A stretch of 16,640 nt of DNA from Bacteroidales bacterium (GCA_004555425.1 SFID01000040.1:1-16640), one strand, 5' to 3'; shown: positions 6,532 through 14,475, counted from the first letter of the stretch. Program-made: numbers and translations. The notes: generated from the sequence alone by a model not told the origin.

Positions 6532-8172
6532 ATGGCACAAACACCCGAATTTAAGTATGCCCCCATGTTCCAGCACGGAGCAGACACCACCGAGTACTAT
6601 CATTTCAGCAAGGACTACGTGAGTGTGGGCGAGTTTGAAGGACACCCGATTCTCAAGGTCGAAGCCGAGGGCCTCACCAAGATGATCAATCAAGCCTTCC
6701 GCGACGTCTCCTTCCTCCTGCGCCGCTCGCACAATGAGCAGGTGGCCAAGATTCTCACCGACCCCGAAGCCTCGGCCAACGACAAGTACGTGGCCCTGAC
6801 CTTCCTGCGCAATGCAGAAGTGGCTGCCAAGGGCAAGCTGCCCCTCTGCCAGGATACGGGTACGGCTATCGTTCACGGCGAGAAAGGTCAGCAGGTTTGG
6901 ACGGGCTATTGCGACGAAGAGGCCATCTCCAAGGGCGTTTACCTCACCTACACGCAGGAGAACCTCCGCTACTCGCAGAATGCACCCCTCACTATGTACG
7001 ACGAGGTCAACACGAAGTGCAACCTCCCCGCACAGATAGACATTGAGGCCACCGAAGGCATGGAGTACAAATTCCTCTGCGTCACCAAGGGTGGCGGCTC
7101 GGCCAACAAAACCTACCTCTATCAGGAAACTAAGGCCATCCTCAACCCCGCCACACTCGTGCCCTTCCTCGTTGGCAAGATGAAGACGCTCGGCACGGCA
7201 GCCTGTCCGCCCTACCACATCGCCATCGTCATTGGTGGCACATCGGCCGAGAAGAACCTGCTCACCGTGAAGCTCGCCTCAACCCACTACTACGACAACC
7301 TGCCCACCACAGGCGATGAGACGGGACGCGCCTTCCGCGACCTCGAACTCGAAAAGGAACTTCTGCGCGAGGCTCACAACATCGGACTCGGCGCACAGTT
7401 TGGCGGCAAATACTTCTGCCACGACATCCGCGTTGTCCGCCTGCCCCGCCACGGCGCCAGCTGTCCCGTAGGCCTGGGCGTAAGTTGTTCGGCCGACCGC
7501 AATATTCTCTGCAAAGTCAACAAGGACGGCCTTTGGATTGAGAAGATGGACGACAATCCCGCTTCCCTCATCCCCGAAGAATTCCGCAAGGCTGGCGAAG
7601 GCGAAGTTGTACGTATCGACCTCAATCGCCCCATGCCAGAAGTGCTTGAGGAACTCAAGAAGTACCCCGTAGCCACCCGCCTCAGTCTCAACGGCACCAT
7701 CATCGTGGGTCGCGACATTGCCCACGCCAAACTCAAGGAGCGTCTGGACCGAGGCGAAGAACTGCCCCAGTACATCAAGGACCATCCCATCTACTACGCC
7801 GGTCCCGCCAAGACGCCCGAAGGCATGGCCTGCGGTTCTATGGGCCCGACCACGGCAGGCCGTATGGACCCCTACGTAGACCTCTTCCAGAGCCACGGCG
7901 GCTCTATGATTATGCTCGCCAAGGGCAACCGCTCGCAGGCTGTCACCGATGCTTGCAAGAAGCACGGCGGTTTCTACCTCGGTTCGATTGGTGGCCCTGC
8001 CGCTATCCTTGCGCAGAACAACATCAAGAGCATTGAGTGCGTAGAGTTCCCCGAACTTGGTATGGAAGCTGTCTGGAAGATTGAGGTAGAAGACTTCCCC
8101 GCCTTCATCCTCGTAGATGACAAGGGCAACGACTTCTTCCAGCAGATTCAACCCCTTTGCTGCAAGAACTAA
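6532..8172 (+). CDS. fumA: Fumarate hydratase, class I ([4Fe-4S], single chain)
   Basis: A 546-residue cytosolic enzyme that interconverts fumarate and L-malate, part of the reductive succinate branch used by anaerobic Bacteroidales. The length equals that of E. coli FumA/FumB (548 residues). The three expected cluster cysteines are visible: Cys106 in LPLCQDTGTA, Cys225 in GTAACPPYH and Cys319 in GVSCSADRN, each one position from E. coli Cys105, Cys224 and Cys318. The N-terminal part is the alpha domain with KGGGSANK (about 186-193). The C-terminal beta domain includes YYAGPAKTPEG and GSMGPTTAGRMD. The ATG at 6532 follows an A/T-rich leader. The gene has its own terminator at 8191-8243. It appears metabolically unrelated to the efflux genes upstream, although [4Fe-4S] dehydratases are known targets of toxic metals. 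Confidence 0.97.
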   Translation: MAQTPEFKYAPMFQHGADTTEYYHFSKDYVSVGEFEGHPILKVEAEGLTKMINQAFRDVSFLLRRSHNEQVAKILTDPEASANDKYVALTFLRNAEVAAKGKLPLCQDTGTAIVHGEKGQQVWTGYCDEEAISKGVYLTYTQENLRYSQNAPLTMYDEVNTKCNLPAQIDIEATEGMEYKFLCVTKGGGSANKTYLYQETKAILNPATLVPFLVGKMKTLGTAACPPYHIAIVIGGTSAEKNLLTVKLASTHYYDNLPTTGDETGRAFRDLELEKELLREAHNIGLGAQFGGKYFCHDIRVVRLPRHGASCPVGLGVSCSADRNILCKVNKDGLWIEKMDDNPASLIPEEFRKAGEGEVVRIDLNRPMPEVLEELKKYPVATRLSLNGTIIVGRDIAHAKLKERLDRGEELPQYIKDHPIYYAGPAKTPEGMACGSMGPTTAGRMDPYVDLFQSHGGSMIMLAKGNRSQAVTDACKKHGGFYLGSIGGPAAILAQNNIKSIECVEFPELGMEAVWKIEVEDFPAFILVDDKGNDFFQQIQPLCCKN

Positions 8173-8190
8173 TCGCCTAATCCTGCTACC

Positions 8191-8243
8191 AAACACAAAG
8201 AAGGGACCGCGCCAACAAGTTGCGGTCCCTTCTTTGTGTTTTT
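8191..8243 (+). terminator. Rho-independent terminator after the fumarase gene
   Basis: A perfect 20-bp stem (arms 8191-8210 and 8222-8241) encloses an 11-nt loop and ends in a run of T at 8239-8243. It begins 18 bp after the stop codon. Both arms end in A/T-rich bases, so it could also stop minus-strand transcripts coming from the deacetylase gene. Confidence 0.9.
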
Positions 8244-8308
8244 GGGGGAGAATTTTATCTAGGGGGCTTGGAGGCCTGTGCTTTTCTGGGGCCATTACTC
8301 CTCTTATT

Positions 8309-8411
8309 CTGGATTCTCTGGATTTTCTAGATTATCTAGATTGTCTAGAAATTCTAGATCTACTAGACCTGCTAGGATATCTAGAATCTCTAGAATCCCT
8401 AGATTATCCAG
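8309..8411. repeat. CTAG nonamer array (12 units) between convergent genes
   Basis: CTAG, or one-base variants CTGG and CCAG, occurs at 8309, 8318, 8327, 8336, 8345, 8354, 8363, 8372, 8381, 8390, 8399 and 8408. That is twelve times at exactly 9-bp steps; nine are exact CTAG. Bases between the cores vary (TT, AT, GT, TA and others), with GAT or GAA commonly following. The array lies between the fumarase terminator and the 3' end of the deacetylase gene. Because 9 is a multiple of 3 one frame reads as repeating Leu-Asp, but no start or coding context supports a protein. Confidence 0.85.
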
Positions 8412-8443
8412 GATTCTGGCCAGAAGCACCTCCGCCCTCCCTA

Positions 8444-9055
8444 CTAATCAAACACCTTGAAAGCATATCCCTCGCGCTGCAACCATTCGATGGAGCGGGG
8501 TAGGGCATAGAGGATTTTGTCGAAGCTTTTGACGGAGTCGTGGAAGGTGATGATGCTGCCGGGGCGGGCTAGGTGGCGGACGTTGCGCAGGACGTCGCGG
8601 CCGTTGAGGCGCGTGGAGTAGTCGCGTGTGACGAGGTCCCACATGACGATGCGATAGTTGCGCTTCATCCAGAGATATTGTGACCATGTCATCCATCCGT
8701 GGGGCGGGCGGAAGAGGTCGGTGTGGAGGTATTCGTTGGCTTTTTCTGCGTTCTCCTTATATCTCAGGAAACTGTGGCGCAGGCCGCCAATGTGGTTGAA
8801 GGTGTGGTTGCCGAGGCGGTGGCCTGCGGCGCGCACCATTTCAAATTCCTCGGGATGCTTGCGAATGTTGTCGCCCACCATAAAGAAGGTGGCGCGTATG
8901 TCGTAGTGGCGCAGGACGTTGAGCACCCACGGCGTGACTTCTGGAATGGGTCCGTCGTCGAAGGTGAGGTATACAGCGCGCTCGTTGGGGTTCATCCGCC
9001 AGAGGGCGTGGGGGTAGAGCCAGCGAAGGAAGCGGGCAGGTTGTTCGATAATCAT
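8444..9055 (-). CDS. Polysaccharide deacetylase family protein (NodB domain)
   Basis: A 203-residue NodB-homology (CE4-type) metal-dependent deacetylase that covers the whole domain and little else. All five motifs are visible: TFDDGP (31-36, catalytic base and metal Asp at 33 and 34), HTFNH (84-88, metal His), RPPHG (116-120), the MWD-LVTRD stretch (138-145) and ITFHDS (169-174, catalytic His172). No signal peptide or membrane segment is evident, so it is either cytoplasmic or exported by an unseen route. The substrate is unknown; peptidoglycan, polysaccharide or a lipid-linked sugar are possible. A TGA lies two codons upstream in frame, which fixes the ATG at 9055. It lies 222 bp downstream of the DUF2723 gene on the same strand, with a hairpin between them. 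Confidence 0.93.
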   Translation of the reverse strand: MIIEQPARFLRWLYPHALWRMNPNERAVYLTFDDGPIPEVTPWVLNVLRHYDIRATFFMVGDNIRKHPEEFEMVRAAGHRLGNHTFNHIGGLRHSFLRYKENAEKANEYLHTDLFRPPHGWMTWSQYLWMKRNYRIVMWDLVTRDYSTRLNGRDVLRNVRHLARPGSIITFHDSVKSFDKILYALPRSIEWLQREGYAFKVFD

Positions 9056-9277
9056 TTTTCAAGTATTAGCTTGGTAATGGCAGGGCTAAGGCTGTGGGGC
9101 AGAATTGCCAATCTGCTGCGTTGCTGTCGTCTTCGGGCTTGGTTGTGCATTTCGGTGGGTTTTCTGCGCCCTCGTCCTCTGCGCCTTGCATTTTGATTGT
9201 TCTGACACAGCACTGCGGCAGCCAAATAGAAGCCCCAGACTACGAGCCTATGCTTGCAGTCTGGGGCATTCGTTTAG
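9056..9277 (-). other. Intergenic region between DUF2723 and deacetylase genes
   Basis: This 222-bp spacer contains the hairpin at 9232-9267. The remainder reads as ordinary GC-rich sequence without a convincing gene, promoter box or repeat. Confidence 0.5.
9232..9267 (-). terminator. Probable terminator after the DUF2723 gene
   Basis: A perfect 10-bp stem (GCCCCAGACT at 9232-9241 with AGTCTGGGGC at 9258-9267) and 16-nt loop begin 10 bp after the stop codon on the minus strand. The following bases (TTCTATTT) are only moderately T-rich, so termination may be partial. Confidence 0.65.
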
Positions 9278-12200
9278 TTAGAGAGTATCACTGGCCGTGG
9301 CGTTGTCCTCGGGCAGTTCGAAATCATTTTCGGTGTATTCCTGCACCTGCTGTTTGAGGTTGATTTGCTCGGCGAGCCAGCAGTCGAGCACCTGTTTTCT
9401 GAGGTCTTCGAGGCTTTTGAGCGTGGCGTTGTCTGCCCAAGCGAGTTCGTCAATGGCATCCGACAGTTGTACGTAGCACTGGTAGAACTGGCTGACGTAT
9501 TGCTCCATCTGCTCTTCGCCCACTCGTCCGCTCATCATGGCGTTGCTGATGTTGAGGGCTTGGTTGGCGATTTCCTTGGTCTGGGCCACGAGCGAGGGCA
9601 GGGCGAAGCGTGCTGCGGGGGTGGCAAAGGCTTCCTTTTTGTAGGCTTCAATCTGCTGGAGAGTGGCTTTGGAGAGCGGGAGTTGGCTCAGTTCGTTGAG
9701 CAACTTGAGTTTGCGCACGCAGTCTACGATGAAGCGGCTGCCCTTGAGGCGCATCTTGTTTTCGCCAATCGAACCGGCCCATTGCACATATTGTTTGGCG
9801 TGCTTGGCGATGGCTTGTGCCACGCGGTCGGCATCGGCTGTGGAGCCTGCGGATACCCACATCTTGACCAGTTCCTGCTCGTCTTCGTAGGGGATGTTCT
9901 CTGCGGGGAGCACCTCTTTGCACTTCTGGAGCACTTTGAGGGCGCGGGCTTTGTCGCCCTTGCGGAGGAGTTCGCCGGCGAGGAGGGTGAACATACGGCG
10001 ATGGGTATAGCACATTCGCATGACGGTCTCGTCGAGATAGATACCCTTAGCGGCCACGTTGCCATACTTGAAGCGGTTCATCATGTTGTCGTACATCTTG
10101 TCCACATCGACATATCCGCCACCGAGTTCGAAGGGCGTGATGCGATAGGCCAGACCTTCGAGCACGAGGAACTTCTCCAGTCCCGCCATATTGTCCTGGC
10201 CGAGTGTCACAGACATATAGATGGGTCGCTTCCAGTTGGAGCGGGCCACCATCTCGTAAATCATCATCTCGGCTTTGGTTAGCGAGGATTTGCCGCTTAG
10301 GTCAATCTCCATGCGGTCGGGGATGCTGTCGGGGCCGTAGGGGAGGAGCATACCGCTCTTGCGCACGGCTTCCTTGTCCACGGTGATGTGGAAGCGGTGT
10401 GTGGGGAGTACGCCTTTCTTGCGCACATAGTTGTCGATGAGCCAGGTGAGTTCGTAGTGGTCCACCTCGGGGTGTTGCTGGTCAAGGGCATCCAGCGTAG
10501 CCGTTTCGTCTGTGATGGCGAAGAAATCGCGGCCCATGTTGCTGACATACTCCGAGCGTTCCCACTGGATGGGCAGTCCCGGCGAGTTGTAGGCCGGGCG
10601 GCGCATCTGGTCGATATACCAGTCGGTGGAGAGGTAGGAGAGGTTGCAGCAGCGCGTATCTGTGCGGAAGCCTTCCACTTCCTGTGCGTACCAGAGGGGG
10701 AAGGTGTCGTTGTCACCATTGGTATAGATAATTGGCGCGCCTTCATCGGGCAGGGTGCTGAGGTAGTTCATACCAAAGTCGCGGCAGGCGTAGCGTCCGG
10801 AGCGGTCGTGGTCGTCCCAGGTCTGGCTAACCATTTGCAGGGGCACGAGGAGGCAGACGAGGCTGACGGCCGCGGCCACGAGTGTGGGCTTGAGCCAAGT
10901 CTGGTTGTAGCGTTCGCGCAGTTTGTGAAGGCCTTCAGCGATGGCTGCCACGCCGAGGCCAATCCAGATGGCAAAGGCGTAGAAAGAGCCTGCGTAGGCA
11001 TAGTCGCGCTCGCGGGGCTGCTGGGGCGTCTGGTTGAGGTAGAGGACGATGGCCAAGCCCGTCATGAAGAAGAGGAAGAACACCACCCAGAACTGCTGCA
11101 CACCTTTTTGCCCGCGGAAGGCTTGCCAGAAGAGGCCGATAAGGCCGAGCAGGAGCGGCAGGCAGTAGAAGACGTTGCGGCCCTTGTTTTCCTTCAGCGC
11201 ATCGGGCATAAGGTCTTGGTCGCCATAGAGGGCGTTGTCGATGAAGGAGAAGCCTGTGATGGCATTGCCATGCTCGAGTTCGCCGTTGCCTTGCAGGTCG
11301 TTCTGTCGGCCGGCGAAGTTCCACAGGAAGTAACGCCAGTACATGAAGTTCACTTGATAGGACAGGAAGAAGCGGAGGTTGGTCCACTGCGAAGGAAGTA
11401 TGCCGTTGACAGTTTCCTCGGCAGGGCCAGGATTGCCATAGCGATCGCCTTCGATGTCCATCGTATAGTTCGACTGGCGGAAGGGAGCGAAGAATCCGTC
11501 TTGTTGGTCGGGGTCTTCGGGGTTAATGCCCAGCCAAGCGTTGTAGGCCGCAGTGTGTGCGCGGGAGTACATTCGCGGGAAGAGCATCTTGGCGCCCGAG
11601 GCGTATTCATAGCCAATGGTTTCTTCGTACTTGTCGTAACTATCGCCTTCAAGTTCGTTTTCGGTCACGTGGCGCTGCACGCAGTTGCGCTTGATGGGGA
11701 TGAATTGCTTGTAAACGTAGTCGCCCTCGCGTGCAAAACCGCTGATGGCAGGCTCGCTCAGGTAGGTTTCGCCGTAGAGCAGCGGACGCTGGCCGTATTG
11801 CTCGCGGTTGAGGTAACTGCCCAGGGTGAAGACATCCTCGGGGGAGTTCTGGTCCATCGGCGTATTGGCCGTGGAGCGCACCACGATGACTGCGTAAGAG
11901 GAATAGCCAATCATCATCACGAGCATACAGAGCAGCGAGGTGTTGAGGAAACGCTTGCGCAAGAGGTATTCGCCTTCCTTGTCCTTGAACATGAGCAATA
12001 CGCCGAGGCCGATGAGCAGCAGGATGCCGAGGCCGAACGCCTTGTAGCCATCACCGATGAAGGGGATGCCCAGCAGGGCCACGCTCAGGAGGTAGAGCAC
12101 CACGATGCGGGTGCGATCCTTCTGCGTGGTGGCCTTGATGGCGAGGAGCACCACGGTGATAAGAATCAGCAGATAGATAACCAGACCCGTGTTGAAGGGC

Positions 12201-12970
12201 AGGCCGATGGTGTTGACGAAGAAATATTCAAATTCGCCGCCCACCTTCACGATGCCAGGCACGAGGCCGTAGAGCACGGCCACTACCAGCAGGGCGCTGA
12301 CGCCCAGAGCACAGAGCGAACCCTTGAGTTGGGCATTCGGGTTCTTCTTGAAATAGTACACCAAGGCGATGGCGGGCAGGCAAAGCAGGTTGAGCAGGTG
12401 GACGCCAATGCTGAGGCCCGTCAGGTAGAAGATGAGCACGAGCCAGCGGTCGGAGTGCGGTTCATCGGCATGGTCCTCCCATTTCAGGATAAGCCAGAAA
12501 ACGAGGGCCGTAAACATGGAACTGTAAGCGTAAACCTCGCCCTCGACGGCGGAGAACCAGAACGTGTCGCTCCACGTATAGGCAAGGGCGCCCGTCAGGC
12601 CTGCGCCCATAATGGTGATGGTTTGCCAGGCTTTCGTGACGATGCCATCCTCGCAAATGAGTTTGCGCGTCAGGTGCGTGATGCTCCAGAAGAGGAACAG
12701 GATGCACAGGGCCGACAGCAGGGCCGACATCACGTTGATGCACAGAGCCACCTTGGCGGGGTCGTCCGTGAAGAGCGTGAAGAAATTGCCTGTGAGCATG
12801 AAGAAGGGTGCTCCAGGCGGGTGACCCACCTCCAGTTTAAAGGCGGTGGTAATAAACTCTGGGCAATCCCAGAAACTAGCCGTGGGCTCCACCGTCATGC
12901 AATAGGTGAAGGCCGCCACGAGAAACGTAAACCAACCAGTGAGGTTGTTCACAAGGCGATACTGTTTCAT
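9278..12970 (-). CDS. DUF2723 / TMEM260-like membrane glycosyltransferase (GT117) with C-terminal repeat domain
   Basis: A 1230-residue integral membrane protein of the GT-C fold. The N-terminal DUF2723 domain carries the conserved first loop with FWDCPEF (33-39; Asp35 and Glu38 are candidate catalytic acids) and GHPPGAPFF (49-57). About a dozen hydrophobic helices extend to about residue 720. The family-typical QQPRERDYAYAGSF stretch lies near 645-660 and TNGDNDTFPLWY near 750. From about 990 onward the protein is soluble and helical, TPR-like. The eukaryotic family member TMEM260 is a protein O-mannosyltransferase, so transfer of a lipid-linked sugar to exported proteins is plausible; donor and acceptor here are not known. 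The ATG at 12970 gives an N-terminus followed directly by TM1. The next gene on this strand is a polysaccharide deacetylase, consistent with envelope glycan work but not proof. Confidence 0.92.
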   Translation of the reverse strand: MKQYRLVNNLTGWFTFLVAAFTYCMTVEPTASFWDCPEFITTAFKLEVGHPPGAPFFMLTGNFFTLFTDDPAKVALCINVMSALLSALCILFLFWSITHLTRKLICEDGIVTKAWQTITIMGAGLTGALAYTWSDTFWFSAVEGEVYAYSSMFTALVFWLILKWEDHADEPHSDRWLVLIFYLTGLSIGVHLLNLLCLPAIALVYYFKKNPNAQLKGSLCALGVSALLVVAVLYGLVPGIVKVGGEFEYFFVNTIGLPFNTGLVIYLLILITVVLLAIKATTQKDRTRIVVLYLLSVALLGIPFIGDGYKAFGLGILLLIGLGVLLMFKDKEGEYLLRKRFLNTSLLCMLVMMIGYSSYAVIVVRSTANTPMDQNSPEDVFTLGSYLNREQYGQRPLLYGETYLSEPAISGFAREGDYVYKQFIPIKRNCVQRHVTENELEGDSYDKYEETIGYEYASGAKMLFPRMYSRAHTAAYNAWLGINPEDPDQQDGFFAPFRQSNYTMDIEGDRYGNPGPAEETVNGILPSQWTNLRFFLSYQVNFMYWRYFLWNFAGRQNDLQGNGELEHGNAITGFSFIDNALYGDQDLMPDALKENKGRNVFYCLPLLLGLIGLFWQAFRGQKGVQQFWVVFFLFFMTGLAIVLYLNQTPQQPRERDYAYAGSFYAFAIWIGLGVAAIAEGLHKLRERYNQTWLKPTLVAAAVSLVCLLVPLQMVSQTWDDHDRSGRYACRDFGMNYLSTLPDEGAPIIYTNGDNDTFPLWYAQEVEGFRTDTRCCNLSYLSTDWYIDQMRRPAYNSPGLPIQWERSEYVSNMGRDFFAITDETATLDALDQQHPEVDHYELTWLIDNYVRKKGVLPTHRFHITVDKEAVRKSGMLLPYGPDSIPDRMEIDLSGKSSLTKAEMMIYEMVARSNWKRPIYMSVTLGQDNMAGLEKFLVLEGLAYRITPFELGGGYVDVDKMYDNMMNRFKYGNVAAKGIYLDETVMRMCYTHRRMFTLLAGELLRKGDKARALKVLQKCKEVLPAENIPYEDEQELVKMWVSAGSTADADRVAQAIAKHAKQYVQWAGSIGENKMRLKGSRFIVDCVRKLKLLNELSQLPLSKATLQQIEAYKKEAFATPAARFALPSLVAQTKEIANQALNISNAMMSGRVGEEQMEQYVSQFYQCYVQLSDAIDELAWADNATLKSLEDLRKQVLDCWLAEQINLKQQVQEYTENDFELPEDNATASDTL

Positions 12971-13051
12971 GTTGTGAAAGTATATGATTGATTATTTCTC
13001 CACAAAGTAGGGGGAAGAGGGATTACGACAGGCGTACGCCATTCCAACCTG

Positions 13052-13059
13052 CAAAGGTA
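13052..13059 (-). promoter_or_regulatory. -7 box candidate for the DUF2723 gene
   Basis: On the minus strand this reads TACCTTTG, matching TAnnTTTG. A -33 TTTG is not seen at the expected 19-21 bp distance, so it is a half-match. It would give a leader of about 75 nt before the ATG at 12970. Confidence 0.4.
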
Positions 13060-13102
13060 GAAATTTATTTTTGGTGGCTTATGGGAAACTATGTTTTTTC
13101 GC

Positions 13103-13110
13103 TAACTTTG
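13103..13110 (+). promoter_or_regulatory. -7 box candidate for the methyltransferase gene
   Basis: TAACTTTG matches TAnnTTTG. The nearest TTTG upstream (13070-13073) is 29 bp away, longer than usual. If used, the transcript would start near 13117 and contain both repeat arrays in its 5' leader. Confidence 0.4.
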
Positions 13111-13128
13111 CTGCGGTTGGGGGATTTC

Positions 13129-13195
13129 CTGGATTTTCTAGATGTTCTAGATATTCTAGGTTTTCTAGATGTTCTAGATATTCTAGACCATCCGG
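13129..13195. repeat. CTAG nonamer array (8 units) upstream of the methyltransferase
   Basis: Cores lie at 13129 (CTGG), 13138, 13147, 13156, 13165, 13174, 13183 (all CTAG) and 13192 (CCGG), exactly 9 bp apart. Units are more alike than in the 8309 array (TTCTAGATG and TTCTAGATA alternate), suggesting more recent expansion. Confidence 0.85.
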
Positions 13196-13205
13196 CGGGA
13201 AGCCA

Positions 13206-13240
13206 CTCCTAACTCCTAACTCCTAACTCCTAACTCCTAA
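13206..13240 (+). repeat. CTCCTAA heptamer array abutting the methyltransferase start codon
   Basis: Five perfect tandem CTCCTAA units end 7 bp before the ATG at 13248. As at the RND pump gene, the array fills the ribosome-binding region, and its orientation toward the start codon is the same (CTAACTC here, CTAATTC there). Confidence 0.85.
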
Positions 13241-13247
13241 CTTTCCC

Positions 13248-14345
13248 ATGTCCCATCCCTTTGACAAGAAGATACCTGCTTGGGCGGCCATTGATGGATT
13301 GATGGTGCCGCCTGCCCTTTCGCTCGAACAGTGTTCGGGCGAGGTGGCAGCGCAATACAAGGTGAACCTTGTGCGCTCCTTGCAGGCGCAGGGTTGCCTT
13401 GGCCGCGCGCGGATGACCGACCTCACGGGCGGCCTCGGCGTTGACTTTGCTTTTCTGTCGCCGCTATTTGAGGCAGCCACGTATGTGGAGCGCCAGGAGG
13501 TACTCTGCACCATTGCGCGCCACAATTTCCCGCTGCTCCATTTGTCCCATGCCGAGGTTTGCTGCGGCGAGGCAGCCGACTGCTTGCCCACCCTCGCGCC
13601 GCAAGACCTTATATATATAGACCCCGCGCGCCGCGATGGCCTTGGGCGCAAGACGTGGCTCATCGAAGATTGCACACCCAATGTGGCCGAGATGCTCCCT
13701 CGGATGATGGAGCGCGCACGAGTGGTGATGATCAAACTCTCGCCCATGCTCGACATCACCCGCGCATTGCGCTCGCTGCCCGTGGCGCCTCGCGAGGTGC
13801 ACATTGTGGCTGTCGGCGGTGAGTGCAAGGAGTTGCTCTTCCTCTTCCTGTCGCCACAGGCGGAGGAGGCTGCTGTCGTGGATGCACCACAGAACCCGCT
13901 GATGGTCTGCCACGATGGGCCGCACCATTTTGCCTTCCGTCCCGAAGAAGAAGCCGCGGCCCATTCGCCCCTGGCCGAAGCGGTGGGCGAATACCTCTTC
14001 GAGCCCTGTGCGGCGGTGATGAAGGGCGGCGCCTTCCGCCTTGTCGGCGAACGCTTCGGCTTGCGCAAACTCCATCCCAACACCCACCTCTACACGGCCG
14101 ACCATCCCGTGGAGGGCTTCCCTGGCCGACAATTCCGTGTGCGCACGGTCAGTTCCTTCAGCAAGCGCGATGTGCGCGCCCTGCTGCGCGAGACCGACCG
14201 CGCCAACTTGGCCGTGCGCAACTTCCCCGGCACGGTGGCCGAACTGCGCAAGCGTTTCCGCCTGAAGGACGGCGGCACGGACTATTGGTTTGCCACCACC
14301 CTCTGCAACGAGCGCCACGTGCTTATCGTTACGGAAAAAATCTAG
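13248..14345 (+). CDS. THUMP-like domain class I SAM-dependent methyltransferase, N-terminally short
   Basis: A 365-residue cytoplasmic protein with a Rossmann methyltransferase core and a C-terminal THUMP-like domain, a Bacteroidetes-type family thought to act on RNA; the exact target is unknown. SAM-binding motif I is DLTGGLGVD (58-66), motif IV is YIDPARR (123-129), followed by IKLSPMLDI (162-170) and VGGECKELLF (189-198). The C-terminus TTLCNERHVLIV resembles the family end. From memory of the family, homologues usually carry about 40-60 more residues before the IPAWAAIDGL region (here at residue 9); here the protein begins just after a heptamer array with in-frame stops. Whether this is genuine truncation needs an alignment. 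It is divergent from the DUF2723 gene. Confidence 0.88.
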   Translation: MSHPFDKKIPAWAAIDGLMVPPALSLEQCSGEVAAQYKVNLVRSLQAQGCLGRARMTDLTGGLGVDFAFLSPLFEAATYVERQEVLCTIARHNFPLLHLSHAEVCCGEAADCLPTLAPQDLIYIDPARRDGLGRKTWLIEDCTPNVAEMLPRMMERARVVMIKLSPMLDITRALRSLPVAPREVHIVAVGGECKELLFLFLSPQAEEAAVVDAPQNPLMVCHDGPHHFAFRPEEEAAAHSPLAEAVGEYLFEPCAAVMKGGAFRLVGERFGLRKLHPNTHLYTADHPVEGFPGRQFRVRTVSSFSKRDVRALLRETDRANLAVRNFPGTVAELRKRFRLKDGGTDYWFATTLCNERHVLIVTEKI

Positions 14346-14426
14346 CGGTTCTAAAAATTTTCCCTTTCTTTTATTTTCTGAAAATCTGCACGTTAGCCAT
14401 CGTGTTGGCCTCCCGATGCTCCCCGC

Positions 14427-14447
14427 AAAGCAAAAAAATGCTTTTTT
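14427..14447 (+). terminator. Weak terminator-like hairpin after the methyltransferase gene
   Basis: AAAGCA (14427-14432) and TGCTTT (14439-14444) form a 6-bp stem with an A6 loop, continued by T to 14447. The stem is A/T-rich and may be too weak to terminate. It abuts the -35 element of the sigma operon. Confidence 0.3.
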
Positions 14448-14450
14448 CGT

Positions 14451-14475
14451 GTAACCTTTTGCTCCTTCATCCGTC
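14451..14475 (+). promoter_or_regulatory. ECF-type promoter of the sigma factor operon
   Basis: GTAACC (14451-14456) carries the AAC core of ECF -35 elements, and CGTC (14472-14475) is a common ECF -10 motif; they are 15 bp apart. It ends 16 bp before the sigma factor ATG. No housekeeping TAnnTTTG box was found here. The arrangement suggests that the sigma factor transcribes its own operon; this is inferred from motif form only. Confidence 0.6.

Larger units (their letters stand above)
12971..13247. other. Divergent intergenic region with promoters and two repeat arrays
   Basis: This 277-bp region separates the divergent DUF2723 and methyltransferase genes. It holds two opposed -7-like boxes (13052-13059 minus, 13103-13110 plus), a CTAG nonamer array and a heptamer array. 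The two arrays make up most of the presumed leader of the methyltransferase mRNA. Confidence 0.6.

Noticed and set aside
8117..8503. Open frame reading as Leu-Asp repeats across the CTAG array (also at 12988-13212)
   Set aside because: The 9-bp period keeps the frame open by itself. The frame at 8117 begins inside the fumarase gene and crosses its terminator, and neither frame has a credible start context or family resemblance.
10388..12991. Long plus-strand frame of 867 codons opposite the DUF2723 gene
   Set aside because: It is antisense to a well-recognised gene. Its composition (rich in His, Glu, Val and Gly) is what high-GC codon bias produces on the opposite strand.
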